This document shows, piece after piece, positions 41,644-51,240 of a stretch of DNA of 64,000 bases. The stretch spans positions 62,001 to 126,000 of the forward strand of contig JAHCIT010000007.1 in NCBI GenBank assembly GCA_026129095.1. Direction: 5' to 3'. This DNA is from Deltaproteobacteria bacterium (GTDB taxonomy: Bacteria > JAGRBM01 > JAHCIT01). A program made the position numbers and the translations under genes. The notes beneath the pieces are model-generated. The model worked only from the letters and a program-made list of their open reading frames with translations, had not been told where the DNA came from and ran no database searches. How positions within the stretch are numbered: position 1 is the first letter of the stretch; each line of letters starts with the position of its first letter.

Positions 41644-42630
41644 TCAGTCGGAACTGCCGGGGGGCGGAGCCGGTGTGTTACCCCATTCAAGCGGCTTGTA
41701 CTGCAGCGCCGCGCTCAGGCTCACCATGAAGCGCGTGGCCAGGTAATCAGCGGCCTCAGCAGTCGGCAGCCACCCACCCGGCTGGTACGGACTCGGAATC
41801 TGCACGGAAAGCTGCTTGCCGCCTTCCTGCACCTGACATCGGGCGGCCCGTGCGATCTGGTCGGCCACATGCGTATGCAGGGCTGAATCCACAGGTACCA
41901 CTACAACGCATGGCAGCGGCAACGGAAAGTTCTTTGCCAGCGTCGACAGTTCATCAATCAAGGGCGCGAGTGTCTGGCTGTTTTCATGCAGATCCGTCCG
42001 TGACTGGCGGCGCCGATCACTCCAGTAACCCCAGCGGCCTGTGAGGCGGGATCTTAATGCGCCGCCCCAGTAAGCCAGCGTAGCATTACCTGCGGGCGGC
42101 CGAAGGTCGTCTTCCGAAAGGACAAGAACCCAGTCAAAGGGCTCGCCTTTCCGGATCTGGTGCAGCAGTCTTTCCAGTGAAAGGCGGACGTTGTAACCCG
42201 GCACACCGGCATTGTGCACCCGGATCTGTTCATTGTAGGCACGAAAGTAGGCGACGCCCACATGTGCCGGAAATGTTTCGGCTGCTTCGAGACCCTCGCC
42301 AAACACCCACTCATCTCCAAACACGAACAGCCGATGAGTTACGCCGGTTTCTGTTTCTTCCGGACCCACACGGAAACCTTCGCCATCGGTAATGATCCGT
42401 ACAGGCTTTCTTCGCCTGGTAAACCCCTCAAATTGCATATCCAGATAGGGCTGGACTGCAAACCGGTATGACCGGTCCGGCTTGATCCGAAGCAGCCGCT
42501 CCTCAGGTCGCGGAGGAAGCCCGAGTCCGGCAAGCCATTCGGCTACGCCCCAAAGCAATACAATCGATGCAATCACCGCTGGCACGATGCGGCGGCGACT
42601 GGTTCTCTGCGGCACAACCACTTCAGTCAC
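41644..42630 (-). CDS. Degenerate SGNH-hydrolase-like membrane-anchored protein
   Basis: This 328-residue protein has an N-terminal signal anchor (residues 14-33) and a presumably periplasmic domain with the layout of SGNH/AlgJ-type esterases: LFVFGDEWVFGEG (101-113) and VHNAGVPGYNVRLSLERL (138-155). In active members the first block is GDSxxxG; here the nucleophilic serine is Glu107, so ordinary esterase chemistry is unlikely. The C-terminal 60 residues are proline-rich near the end. It lies 2 bases after the mnmG stop on the same strand and may be read from its transcript. It may be a binding protein or a changed enzyme. Confidence 0.65.
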   Translation of the reverse strand: MTEVVVPQRTSRRRIVPAVIASIVLLWGVAEWLAGLGLPPRPEERLLRIKPDRSYRFAVQPYLDMQFEGFTRRRKPVRIITDGEGFRVGPEETETGVTHRLFVFGDEWVFGEGLEAAETFPAHVGVAYFRAYNEQIRVHNAGVPGYNVRLSLERLLHQIRKGEPFDWVLVLSEDDLRPPAGNATLAYWGGALRSRLTGRWGYWSDRRRQSRTDLHENSQTLAPLIDELSTLAKNFPLPLPCVVVVPVDSALHTHVADQIARAARCQVQEGGKQLSVQIPSPYQPGGWLPTAEAADYLATRFMVSLSAALQYKPLEWGNTPAPPPGSSD

Positions 42631-42632
42631 CG

Positions 42633-44516
42633 CTACCGGAGCGCACCCTGCTGGTGAAGGTAAACCATGAGCACATTGATGGCTGCAGGCGTAATGCCTG
42701 ATATCCGGCTGGCTTGGCCGAGCGAGCGCGGGCGGATTCCAGACAGCTTCTGCCGGACCTCGGTCGAAAGCCCGCGGATTCCGGCATAGTCGATCCCGTC
42801 GGGAATAATGACGTCCTCATACCGGCGCGACCGTTCGACCTGTCCTTCCTGCAATTTCAGATAACCGCGGTAGGTCGCCTCGACTTCAAGGGCTGTCTCC
42901 ACCCACCGGCGGCCGGCCCCATCCAGATGACCGAGCGCATCCTCGAAATCGTCAACCAGCGCCACTGTCCTGCGGTAGTCAAACTCCTCCCGCCGGAGCA
43001 CGTCCCAGAGTGTCTGGGGCTTGCGGATATCAGCCGCGCCCAGTTCGCGGAACTGCCGCCGTATTTTTTCGCTCGGCGTGATTACAGTACGTTCCAGCCG
43101 GGCTGTCTCACGCTCCAACGCATCGCGCTTCCGGAGAAACTGCTCCCATTGGGCATCACCGACCGTTCCCAGTTTATGGCCGATTTCGGTCAGCCGCAGC
43201 TCCGCATTGTCCTCCCGGAGCAAGAGACGGTATTCGGCCCGGGATGTGAACATTCGATATGGCTCGTCCACGCCACGCGTCACGAGGTCATCAGCCATGA
43301 CACCGAGGTAAGCCTGATCGCGGCGGAGGACCAGCGGATCGTCCCCCCGGACATACTGGGCGGCGTTGATACCGGCGAGAATACCCTGACCGGCTGCTTC
43401 CTCATAACCCGAAGTGCCGTTGATCTGTCCGGCATGGAACAGCCCCGGAACCTTTTTTACCTCGTAAGTGGCCTTCAGTTCCGTCGGTGGCACGTAGTCA
43501 TACTCAACCGCATAGCCCCAGCGAACGACTTCCACATTCTCAAGACCGGGGATAGTACGCAGGAACCGTAGCTGCACATCGGCTGGCAGCGAGGTTGAAA
43601 GGCCGTTCGGATAGACCTCAATGGTATCGAGCCCGTCTGGCTCCAGGAATATCTGGTGACGGTCCTTGTCACGGAACCGCACTACCTTGTCCTCGATCGA
43701 AGGGCAGTATCTGGGCCCGATGCCCTTGATTACCCCTGTATAAAGCGGTGACTCATCCAGCCCGCCCATGATCTCCTGATGGGTCAGTTCATTGGTATAA
43801 GTAATCCAGCAGGGAAGCTGATCCCGGTCAATCCGGTCCGTCATGGCCGAAAAGGGCCGGGGGGGAATGTCGCCATCCTGACGCTCCAGAACGGCATAGT
43901 TGATCGTCCGGGTATCGAGCCGGGGGCAGGTACCAGTCTTAAGCCGTCCCACGGGGAGCCCCAGTTCCCTCAGTGAATCCGACAGCGTCCGGCAGGGTTC
44001 ATCACCCACACGGCCGCCACCTGTCTGCTGGCCACCGGTATGCATGAGGCCGTTAAGAAATGTCCCGGTCGTGACGACAACTGCGCTGGAGGCGAACGTC
44101 TCCCCGGCTTCGGTTTCCACGCCGGAAATCCTGCCGCCCCGTGTGATCAGGCGGCTCACCATCGCCTCACGTACCGTCACGTGCGGCTCGCCAGCGAGCC
44201 GCCGGGTCATTTCGTAATTATAGAGCTTGCGGCAACACTGGGCCCGAGAGCCCCAGACCGCCGGACCTTTGGAAAGGTTGAGCGTCCGGAATTGTATTCC
44301 GGCTGCATCAGTAGCGCGGGCCATCTCGCCGCCCAGTGCGTCGATCTCCTTGACGAGATGCCCCTTGCCCAGGCCGCCGATGGCCGGATTACAGCTCATC
44401 AGGCCAATCCGGTCCTTTCGTGATGTGATGACCAGGACGTTCAAGCCCATGCGGGCTGGCGCAAGTGCTGCCTCAATCCCCGCATGGCCGGCCCCTATGA
44501 CAATGACATCGAACAT
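42633..44516 (-). CDS. mnmG: tRNA uridine-5-carboxymethylaminomethyl modification enzyme MnmG
   Basis: This 627-residue protein shows the complete GidA/MnmG pattern: FAD-binding [19 protein letters not shown] at the N-terminus, [72 protein letters not shown] and the C-terminal helical domain. With MnmE it modifies the wobble uridine of several tRNAs. mnmE is not in the window. The length agrees with the family. It probably shares a transcript with the SGNH-like gene. Confidence 0.97.
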   Translation of the reverse strand: MFDVIVIGAGHAGIEAALAPARMGLNVLVITSRKDRIGLMSCNPAIGGLGKGHLVKEIDALGGEMARATDAAGIQFRTLNLSKGPAVWGSRAQCCRKLYNYEMTRRLAGEPHVTVREAMVSRLITRGGRISGVETEAGETFASSAVVVTTGTFLNGLMHTGGQQTGGGRVGDEPCRTLSDSLRELGLPVGRLKTGTCPRLDTRTINYAVLERQDGDIPPRPFSAMTDRIDRDQLPCWITYTNELTHQEIMGGLDESPLYTGVIKGIGPRYCPSIEDKVVRFRDKDRHQIFLEPDGLDTIEVYPNGLSTSLPADVQLRFLRTIPGLENVEVVRWGYAVEYDYVPPTELKATYEVKKVPGLFHAGQINGTSGYEEAAGQGILAGINAAQYVRGDDPLVLRRDQAYLGVMADDLVTRGVDEPYRMFTSRAEYRLLLREDNAELRLTEIGHKLGTVGDAQWEQFLRKRDALERETARLERTVITPSEKIRRQFRELGAADIRKPQTLWDVLRREEFDYRRTVALVDDFEDALGHLDGAGRRWVETALEVEATYRGYLKLQEGQVERSRRYEDVIIPDGIDYAGIRGLSTEVRQKLSGIRPRSLGQASRISGITPAAINVLMVYLHQQGALR

Positions 44517-44576
44517 CGGCCCTTAAGGTTCACAATGCCGTCAGGCGGGTCAAGCTGACAGGAAACCGGTCATCCC

Positions 44577-45389
44577 CTATGGAATTTCCGGCGAGGGGGG
44601 TATTTCCTGCGGGTTTGCCGGGCCCGAAGGAGGAGGTGCTGGCTGCTTGAACGGACCAAAGTCGGGAGCATTGGGGTCCGGCAGTGGCTCTTCGGGAATT
44701 GGATCGGGGTTTACCTGCCCCGGCTTCGGCGCAGGCTGCCTGGGTTCAGCCTTCCGGGGCTGCTCGCCCTCTTCAGACGGGGCGGGAGTCGAGTGCTGGA
44801 TGCCCTCCCCAACCGGCCCCAAGGGGGCCGGGAGTGGTTCGCTCCCCGCTGGCAGAATCCGCAGGGTTGCGTCCTCGTTCTCAACCGCCCTCCGGGCCTC
44901 ATCACGGCGCTCCTGCTCACGACGTTCAGCCTCCAATTGGGCCTCGGTCTTGGCCTTGCTCGGAAGCTGCGAAGCGAACCGGAATGTGTAGATGATTCGC
45001 GTACGCGGGCAATCACACTCGGGGAACCTCATGCGGTTGACCAGCCGCATGAACTCGTCCTCGAAATCCTTCAGAACATAGTCTCGCTCGATCATGGTAA
45101 CCGATTCAACGTCACCATCCGGTGAAATGACCAGATCAAGCCGGTAGAAGTTCATGAAATGCGGGTAGTCGGCTTGCACCCGGAAATAGAGATCACGAAA
45201 TGGCTGGGCCTGTTCCTGAATTGCCTTTTCAATCGCTTCAAAGCTGCGCGGCCCGGTGATGTGCTTTGAATAGGGCGTGACGATCTGAAGCTTGCGGGAT
45301 GCACAAGAGGCACTGGCGAGCAGCAACAGGACAAGACCGAGCAAACTGCCAGCACGGCGCAAGGAAATGAAGTAAGTTACTTTATTCAC
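44577..45389 (-). CDS. Lipoprotein with AgmX/PglI-like C-terminal-type domain and proline-rich tail
   Basis: The protein has 270 residues from the GTG at 45389, chosen because a signal peptide (VTYFISLRRAGSLLGLVLLLLASASC) then directly precedes the lipobox. Residues about 75-140 (LDLVISPDGDVESVTMIERDYVLKDFEDEFMR...MRFPE and IYTFRF) fit the TonB-like fold found at the end of AgmX/PglI proteins of myxobacteria. A charged helix and a long Pro-rich tail follow (residues 160-270). It may link an inner partner with the cell wall or outer membrane, which is inference. Confidence 0.7.
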   Translation of the reverse strand: MNKVTYFISLRRAGSLLGLVLLLLASASCASRKLQIVTPYSKHITGPRSFEAIEKAIQEQAQPFRDLYFRVQADYPHFMNFYRLDLVISPDGDVESVTMIERDYVLKDFEDEFMRLVNRMRFPECDCPRTRIIYTFRFASQLPSKAKTEAQLEAERREQERRDEARRAVENEDATLRILPAGSEPLPAPLGPVGEGIQHSTPAPSEEGEQPRKAEPRQPAPKPGQVNPDPIPEEPLPDPNAPDFGPFKQPAPPPSGPANPQEIPPSPEIP

Positions 45390-45476
45390 GCCTGCATGGT
45401 GTCCAAAACCGTCCAAACCGTCAAGCGGGTATTTCCGAATGAGCGGGATTTAATGGGGATATGTGGAAAGGCCGCC

Positions 45477-45887
45477 CTACCGGATCGAAACCACTTCGAT
45501 TCCGTCTGGAGTGCTGCGAAGAAGAAACCGGATGGGATCGTCCGGATCCTTTTCAACGATGAGTTCGTCCGCCACGAACACCCCGTCCAGACCCGTTCCA
45601 AAATGCCGCTTGCCGTGACATTCCACGATGATGTCCCCCACAGGCACCATTTTGCCGCCCCGGTACGGAAGCAGCCGGACCCGATACCCGGCCCCCGGAA
45701 GGCAGTTATCTGGCCAGTGGTTTGGGCTGATCTGGACTTCCAGTTCGACTCGGCCCCGCCGTTTCATGTCTGCCGCCGCATCCCGCAACTGGTAGCGGAT
45801 ACGGGTAGCCATGTCGCTCACAAGCGTTTCGCATCCGGTCGCCATAAAGAAGCAAGCAAGGGCGACAACGGACGCGGCTTTACGCAT
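45477..45887 (-). CDS. Lipoprotein of unknown function, last gene of the isc operon
   Basis: The protein has 136 residues from the ATG at 45887; a TTG two codons earlier overlaps the HscA stop as TTGA. The signal peptide ends in FFMATGC, so it is a lipoprotein. The mature part has two cysteines (in PDNCLPGAGY and VECHGKRHF) and beta-type strands. I recognise no domain. The overlap with hscA means it is cotranscribed with iron-sulfur assembly genes, though a lipoprotein outside the cytoplasm is unlikely to act in the assembly itself. Confidence 0.7.
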   Translation of the reverse strand: MRKAASVVALACFFMATGCETLVSDMATRIRYQLRDAAADMKRRGRVELEVQISPNHWPDNCLPGAGYRVRLLPYRGGKMVPVGDIIVECHGKRHFGTGLDGVFVADELIVEKDPDDPIRFLLRSTPDGIEVVSIR

Positions 45888-45889
45888 GG

Positions 45890-47839
45890 TCAATTTGCCG
45901 GCTTTGGGGGAGTCCCTTGAGCCACTGCATGGCCGCCCAGTTCGTCTGCTTCCTTCACAAGCCTGGAACTGGCGAGCGCAGTGGCTTCCTGCCCGCCGAG
46001 TGCGTCCTGGATGGATGTGTTAATAAGTTCTTCCGCAAGTCCATGCGTGGCGAGATCAAGTTCGTCTACCATCGCCTGGAGAACCGCCCGGTCATTGCCC
46101 TGCAGGGCCGCTTTCACGGTCATCAGCGCCTGCTGGACTCGCTGCATCTCGGATTGCGAGAGCCGGACACCGCCCTTAGACAGCGCCTTCTCGGTAGCCC
46201 GGACCATTGTCTCCGCCTCGACTTTCAGCTCCACAAGCTGCCGTATTTCAAGATCCTCCTGCGCATGGGTGATAGATTCCGTGAGCATCCTCTCAATGGT
46301 ATTCTCGTCGAGCCCTGAAGCGGGCTCCACTTGGATTTGCGCCGCCCGGCCAGTACGTAACTCCTTGGCAGTAACTTTCAGGATGCCGTTGGCGTCCACG
46401 AGGAAAGACACCTCGATCCGGGGAACCCCGGCGGGAAGCGGGGGGAGATCGCTCAGCTCGAATTTTCCCAGAAGCCGGCAGTCTTGGACCAGTTCACGCT
46501 CGCCCTGGTAGATATTGATCGCTACCCTCGTCTGCCCATCCACGAATGTCGTGAAGTTCTCTTTCGCCAGGGACGGGATGGTCGTGTTCCGGTGGATCAG
46601 TTTGGCCATCGCACCGCCCATTGTCTCGATTCCGAGCGAGAGCGGGATAACATCCAGCAGCAGCAGGTCATCCCGGCCTCCGGACAGGATCTCGCCCTGC
46701 ACGGCCGCCCCAAGCGCAACCACCGCCTCGGGATTCAGTTCCGTATGCGGTTTGCGGCCAAAAACATCCTCGACGAATTTCCGTACGAGCGGGACACGGG
46801 TGGACCCGCCCACCAGCACTACTTCGTCAATTTCCTTGGGGCTCACCCCGGCATCATTCATGGCCGCCCGCACAATCACGCCAGTACGCTCCACGATCGG
46901 CCGGATCACCGCCTCGAACTGGCTGCGCGAAACGGTCTGCCGGTAACTGAAATCGCCGGTTTTCACTTCAAAAACCGCGCCCTGCTCGTCCGACAGCCTG
47001 ATTTTCACGCGTTCGCATTCGGCAGCAAGCACGGCACGTCCAACGGCCGTATCCAGCAGATTCCGGCCCGTTTCACGCTCACACTCCTCATTGATCCACC
47101 GGGCAAAGGCATTGTCGAAGTCATCTCCGCCCAGCTGAGTGTCGCCGTTGGTCGCCTTCACCTCGAACACCCCGTCCCGGAGATTCAGGATGGAGATATC
47201 AAAAGTCCCGCCACCCAGATCATAAACGGCAATGAGGCCCTGTTTTTTCTTGTCCAGGCCATAGGCGAGCGCGGCTGCTGTCGGCTCGTTGATGATACGG
47301 ATGACATTGAGCCCCGCAATCTCCCCGGCAATCTTCGTCGCCTGCCTCTGGCTGTCGTTAAAATAGGCCGGGACCGTAATGACGGCATCTTCCACCGGCA
47401 GCTTGAGGACAGATTCGGCACGGTCCTTCAGTTCAGCAAGAATGAGCGAGGACGCCTCCACAGGATTCAGCTTCCGGCCTCCGACGACAAAATTGACCAT
47501 CTCCTTGTCCGTCGGCTCGACCGAATAGGGAAGCTGCTTCGCTATCTCTTTGACTTCCTCATAGCGTTTCCCCATGAACCGCTTCACCGAAAACAGCGTC
47601 AGTTCGGGATTCAGGATCCGCTGTGCCCGCGCCCGTTCACCGACCATGATCCCGTCACCCGTGAAGGCGATCATGGAAGGCAGCAGCGGATGCCCGTCAC
47701 AGTCTACGAGTATGCGCGGTCCGCCCTGATCGGAAACCGCCACAAGGCTGTTCGTCGTTCCAAGGTCAATGCCTACAACCGGGGCCTTTTCCTTCTTGCC
47801 CTTGATGGCCGACATGTCGATCATGATGGGACGGGCCAT
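45890..47839 (-). CDS. hscA: Fe-S assembly Hsp70 chaperone HscA
   Basis: This 649-residue Hsp70 begins with VVGIDLGTTNSLVAV and has IINEPTAAALAYGLDKK, YDLGGGTFDISIL, VLVGGSTRVPLVRK and a substrate domain beginning VIPLSLGIETMGG. It follows hscB by 23 bases. IscU of the same operon has the LPPVK recognition motif, so it is the HscA partner and not a general DnaK. An AGAGG ribosome site precedes the ATG. It drives ATP-dependent release of iron-sulfur clusters from IscU. Confidence 0.94.
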   Translation of the reverse strand: MARPIMIDMSAIKGKKEKAPVVGIDLGTTNSLVAVSDQGGPRILVDCDGHPLLPSMIAFTGDGIMVGERARAQRILNPELTLFSVKRFMGKRYEEVKEIAKQLPYSVEPTDKEMVNFVVGGRKLNPVEASSLILAELKDRAESVLKLPVEDAVITVPAYFNDSQRQATKIAGEIAGLNVIRIINEPTAAALAYGLDKKKQGLIAVYDLGGGTFDISILNLRDGVFEVKATNGDTQLGGDDFDNAFARWINEECERETGRNLLDTAVGRAVLAAECERVKIRLSDEQGAVFEVKTGDFSYRQTVSRSQFEAVIRPIVERTGVIVRAAMNDAGVSPKEIDEVVLVGGSTRVPLVRKFVEDVFGRKPHTELNPEAVVALGAAVQGEILSGGRDDLLLLDVIPLSLGIETMGGAMAKLIHRNTTIPSLAKENFTTFVDGQTRVAINIYQGERELVQDCRLLGKFELSDLPPLPAGVPRIEVSFLVDANGILKVTAKELRTGRAAQIQVEPASGLDENTIERMLTESITHAQEDLEIRQLVELKVEAETMVRATEKALSKGGVRLSQSEMQRVQQALMTVKAALQGNDRAVLQAMVDELDLATHGLAEELINTSIQDALGGQEATALASSRLVKEADELGGHAVAQGTPPKPAN

Positions 47840-47862
47840 TCAGTAAACCTCTATCCGGCTTT

Positions 47863-48561
47863 TCAGCCGGCCTTTTGTGTGAGCCGTGCGATATCCTCGC
47901 GCATCCGGTACAAGTACTGACGCACCTGCCGTATCTGCGCCAGTTCCGCATGAATCGATTTGCGGAGATCCAGTGCCCCAGCTCGCCTGCCGGGATCATG
48001 CAGACCGTGTTCGTGCCAGCGCCGAACGACACGATCAACTGCTTCCTGGTTTCCGGTTTCGCTGGCTGCCAGCCGTGTCTCAAACGCCTGGAGCGCCGCT
48101 TTCGCCTCCACGCCACCTTCCATCAGGGCCTCCTGAAGCTCGAAGTAGTCCTCAGCGAGTTCCGCCGGAACCTGCCCTTTTGCCGCCGTCTTCCCCGCCT
48201 CCAGCCCCAGTTCCTTCCCTTCCAGGACAAGCAGGTAATCCAGACGGCTATCCGGGTTCCGGAGTGTCCGGTAAGCGTCATTCACCAGCGCCGAGCGATG
48301 CATGGCATTTTCGAGCTGCCCGGGCTTCCGGGTATAGCGGTCCGGATGCAACCGTCGCGACAGCTCGTAAAACCGTTTCTCACCCTGCTTCGTATCGAAG
48401 TCAGGCGACCGGGGAACCCCCATGACCGTAAAATAGTCCTCATCGCCCCGGAGCGGCTGCACGGCTTCACAGGATGGACAGAACGCGTCGCTGCCGGCGA
48501 CCGAATGGCCGCAGAACTCACAGGCATACAGGACCGTCTCGTGGTTAGTTGATGGCCTCAT
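47863..48561 (-). CDS. hscB: Fe-S assembly J-protein HscB with N-terminal zinc-ribbon
   Basis: The protein has 232 residues from the ATG at 48561; the ORF from 48771 would overlap iscA by more than 150 bases. The J-domain HPD motif is at residues 72-74 (RRLHPDRY), and NPDSRLDYLLVLEG and the C-terminal three-helix region bind IscU. In addition residues 14-31 carry CEFC and CPSC (Cys14, Cys17, Cys28, Cys31), a small zinc or iron-sulfur knuckle resembling the one in eukaryotic HSC20 and absent from E. coli HscB. HscB recruits IscU to HscA. Confidence 0.92.
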   Translation of the reverse strand: MRPSTNHETVLYACEFCGHSVAGSDAFCPSCEAVQPLRGDEDYFTVMGVPRSPDFDTKQGEKRFYELSRRLHPDRYTRKPGQLENAMHRSALVNDAYRTLRNPDSRLDYLLVLEGKELGLEAGKTAAKGQVPAELAEDYFELQEALMEGGVEAKAALQAFETRLAASETGNQEAVDRVVRRWHEHGLHDPGRRAGALDLRKSIHAELAQIRQVRQYLYRMREDIARLTQKAG

Positions 48562-48592
48562 TGGAAAGACGGCCGGCGAACCACACTTCTCC

Positions 48593-48928
48593 CTATGCCG
48601 CGAACGATTCGCCGCAACTGCAGTTCTTGCTGGCATTGGGGTTATTGAAAACAAAACCGGAACCTTCGAGTCCATCCGTATAATCGAGCTGAATCCCCTG
48701 AAGGTAGAGAGAACTCTTGGGGTCAATGAATACCTTGAAGGCACCGGTATCCTGAACCCGGTCATAGGCACCAGGCTCCTTCTCGAATGCCAACCGGTAA
48801 CTCATTCCCGAGCAGCCACCCCCGACAACAGCCACCCTCAGACCGGCCGCACCGATCTGCTCCTTTTCCATGAGCCGCTGGACCTGCTGCACGGCCTGGT
48901 CGGTCAGGGTGATAATCTGGTCGCTCAT
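48593..48928 (-). CDS. iscA: A-type iron-sulfur carrier protein IscA
   Basis: The protein has 111 residues from the ATG at 48928, the longer reading being an overlap with iscU. GGGCSGMSY and NCSCGESF provide Cys39, Cys103 and Cys105, the three cysteines of A-type carriers that deliver clusters to target proteins. It sits between iscU and hscB, the standard order. Confidence 0.95.
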   Translation of the reverse strand: MSDQIITLTDQAVQQVQRLMEKEQIGAAGLRVAVVGGGCSGMSYRLAFEKEPGAYDRVQDTGAFKVFIDPKSSLYLQGIQLDYTDGLEGSGFVFNNPNASKNCSCGESFAA

Positions 48929-48936
48929 CGCCCGTC

Positions 48937-49335
48937 TCAACTTTCCTTCTTGGTATCCTGACCCTGTTTCTTCAGGTAGTCGTTGATAGCGGCCTTGATG
49001 GCGTCCTCGGCCAGCACCGAGCAATGGATCTTCACCGGCGGCAGTGCCAGTTCATTCACGATATCGGTGTTCTTGATCTTGAGCGCATCGTCCACGGTCT
49101 TGCCCTTCACCCACTCGGTTGCAAGCGAGCTGCTGGCGATGGCGCTCCCGCAACCGAAGGTCTTGAACTTGGCATCCTCAATCCGGCCGTCTTTCACCTT
49201 GATCTGCAGTTTCATGACGTCACCGCATTCAGGCGCGCCGACGACACCCGTGCCGACGTTGTCGTCACCCTTGTCCAGGGCGCCCATATTCCGGGGGTTT
49301 TCGAAGTGGTCAATTACCTTGCTGCTGTATGCCAT
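48937..49335 (-). CDS. iscU: Iron-sulfur cluster scaffold protein IscU
   Basis: The protein has 132 residues from the ATG at 49335; the ORF could also begin 2 codons earlier at a TTG. The cluster ligands Cys37, Cys62 and Cys105 and the LPPVK motif recognised by HscA (98-102) are all present. The sequence opens YSSKVIDHFENPRNMG as in E. coli. IscU holds the cluster made by IscS before transfer. Iron-sulfur assembly for the many cluster proteins in this window would rely on this operon. Confidence 0.97.
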   Translation of the reverse strand: MAYSSKVIDHFENPRNMGALDKGDDNVGTGVVGAPECGDVMKLQIKVKDGRIEDAKFKTFGCGSAIASSSLATEWVKGKTVDDALKIKNTDIVNELALPPVKIHCSVLAEDAIKAAINDYLKKQGQDTKKES

Positions 49336-49379
49336 ATGCAATTCTCTTTCTTTGGCGTCACCTTAATATGGGTCGGAAC

Positions 49380-50624
49380 TCAATGGGCTGCCCACTGCAC
49401 CGACTTCAGATCAATCCCTTCCTTGTGCATCTCGTACAATGGCGAAAGATCCCTCAGCCGCCGCACGGCGCGGATCACTTCGTCCATCACAAAATCCGTT
49501 TCCGCTTCGGTCGTAAAACGGCCCAGGCCGAACCGGATGGATGTATGGGCGAGTTCTTCTCCCACGCCGAGCGCACGGAGCACGTAACTCGGCTCCAGAC
49601 TGGCCGACGTACAGGCTGAACCCGAACTCACCGCCACATTCTTGATCGCCATCATCATCGATTCGCCTTCCACGAAGGCGAACGAAATGTTCAGGTTGTT
49701 CGGTAGCCGGTGGACTGGATGGCCGTTCAGGTAGATCTCGTCCAGTTCCTTGCGGAAACCATCCCACATCCGGTCCCGAAGCTTGCGGAGCCGTCCGCTC
49801 TCTTCTTCCCACACCTGTGCCGCCTTGGCCGCAGATGCACCAAAACCCACAATGCCCGGCACATTCAGCGTTCCCGACCGGATGCCACGCTCGTGACCGC
49901 CGCCATGAATGACCGGCGCGACGCGCACACGGGGGTTGCGACGCCGGACATAGAGGGCACCCACGCCCTTGGGGCCATACATCTTGTGGGCCGAGAGCGA
50001 CATGAGATCAATGCCCATCTGCTGGACATCGACCCTGACCTTGCCGATCGCCTGCACAGCATCGGTATGGAAGATAACGCCCTTTTCCTTGCAGAGCCGC
50101 CCAATCGCCTCGATATCCTGAATCGTGCCGATCTCGTTGTTGGCGAAGATCACCGAAACCAGGATCGTGTCCTTGCGGATTGCCCCCGCGAGCTGCTCCA
50201 GCGAAATGCGTCCGGTGGAATCGACATCGAGGTAGGTCACCTCGAAACCCTTTTTCTCTAGGTATTTGCACGGATCAAGCACCGCCTTGTGCTCGATCTT
50301 CGTAGTAATGATGTGCTTGCCCTTCTCGCCATACATCTCGGCGGTGCCCAGCACGGCAATGTTGTCCGACTCGGTCGCCCCGGAGGTGAATATGATTTCC
50401 TTCGGGTCGGCCCCTACCAAGGCGGCAATTTCGCCGCGGGCCTTTTCGACGGCAGCCTCGGCGGCCCATCCGTATGCATGGCTACGGCTTGCCGCGTTGC
50501 CGAACTCCTCGGTGAAATACGGCAGCATCACCTTGAGCACATCGGGATCAACAGGCGTCGTTGCGTGGTAGTCCATGTAGACCGGCACGCGAACCCCGTT
50601 TTCCAGTGTCTTCATCTCCGGCAT
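49380..50624 (-). CDS. iscS: Cysteine desulfurase IscS
   Basis: The protein has 414 residues from the ATG at 50624, with an AGGTGA site in front; the reading from 50792 overlaps iscR. The PLP-binding Lys214 lies in [12 protein letters not shown], and the sulfur-carrying Cys338 in [26 protein letters not shown] is the usual N-terminus. It removes sulfur from cysteine and gives it to IscU. The stop is 44 bases before iscU. Confidence 0.97.
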   Translation of the reverse strand: MPEMKTLENGVRVPVYMDYHATTPVDPDVLKVMLPYFTEEFGNAASRSHAYGWAAEAAVEKARGEIAALVGADPKEIIFTSGATESDNIAVLGTAEMYGEKGKHIITTKIEHKAVLDPCKYLEKKGFEVTYLDVDSTGRISLEQLAGAIRKDTILVSVIFANNEIGTIQDIEAIGRLCKEKGVIFHTDAVQAIGKVRVDVQQMGIDLMSLSAHKMYGPKGVGALYVRRRNPRVRVAPVIHGGGHERGIRSGTLNVPGIVGFGASAAKAAQVWEEESGRLRKLRDRMWDGFRKELDEIYLNGHPVHRLPNNLNISFAFVEGESMMMAIKNVAVSSGSACTSASLEPSYVLRALGVGEELAHTSIRFGLGRFTTEAETDFVMDEVIRAVRRLRDLSPLYEMHKEGIDLKSVQWAAH

Positions 50625-50679
50625 GAGTCCAAAATCACCTTTCGCTGGCTGTCCCTGCTGGACGTCCGAAAACCCAAAA

Positions 50680-51174
50680 TCAGTCAGCGGCGGCGGCGGC
50701 CCCAGGGTTACCTGCCGCCGGCCGCTGCCCTTCCTGAACCGGGTCAGAAACGCCCGCGAAAATTTCCCCGAGCGTCGTCGAGCCGAGAACATCCTTCACC
50801 CGGCCATTCAGCCGCCGCATGGGTCCGACAATCGTGCAGTGGTTGAACTGGATGCAGGTCTGGGTACCCTTGCCATCAACCCCGCCAGGACGGGCACATT
50901 CGATCATTCCCAAAGGACCATCCATCGCCTCAATGAACCTGGCGAGGCTGACCTGGTCCAGATCCGTGGAAAGACTGTACCCGCCCAGGATTCCCTGGTG
51001 GCTCTGTACGTAGCCTTCCCGCTTCAGTTTCTGCATGATCTTTGAAACCAGATCGAACGAAAGGTGGTACCTGTCGGCTATTTCACGGGCACTGGAGTAG
51101 GTCCCTTCCGACTGGGAAGCGATATGCTTGAGCGCGATGATCGCGTATTCAGTTTTCTTGGTGAACTGAAACAT
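50680..51174 (-). CDS. iscR: Rrf2-family iron-sulfur regulator IscR
   Basis: The protein has 164 residues from the ATG at 51174; the reading from 51309 would run through the promoter. [18 protein letters not shown] starts the winged helix. Cys93, Cys107 and Cys113 follow in ECARPGG...TCIQFNHC, giving a CX13CX5C spacing wider than the CX5CX5C of E. coli IscR. It should bind an iron-sulfur cluster and repress its own operon; the operator candidate lies at 51221-51233. A GGAAAAGG sequence precedes the ATG. It opens a seven-gene operon. Confidence 0.93.
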   Translation of the reverse strand: MFQFTKKTEYAIIALKHIASQSEGTYSSAREIADRYHLSFDLVSKIMQKLKREGYVQSHQGILGGYSLSTDLDQVSLARFIEAMDGPLGMIECARPGGVDGKGTQTCIQFNHCTIVGPMRRLNGRVKDVLGSTTLGEIFAGVSDPVQEGQRPAAGNPGAAAAAD

Positions 51175-51220
51175 TTCGCGTTCCCTTTTCCTTTCGGCGG
51201 GTCCAATTTCCTCAAAACCC

Positions 51221-51233
51221 GACCTTAATTGTC
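51221..51233 (-). promoter_or_regulatory. IscR type-1-like operator of the isc operon
   Basis: GACCTTAATTGTC has GAC and GTC half-sites separated by 7 bases, the spacing of the E. coli type 1 IscR site, with an A-rich and CCC flank (AAAACCC) matching the 5' arm. It lies downstream of the -10 element, where binding would block initiation. The gap 51175-51475 holds this operator and the promoter, and otherwise no gene before the tRNA. Confidence 0.6.
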
Positions 51234-51240
51234 CGAGATC

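Noticed and set aside
46484-47920. A 478-codon plus-strand open frame
   Set aside because: It is antisense to hscA, which is a clear Hsp70, and is histidine- and arginine-rich as mirror frames usually are.
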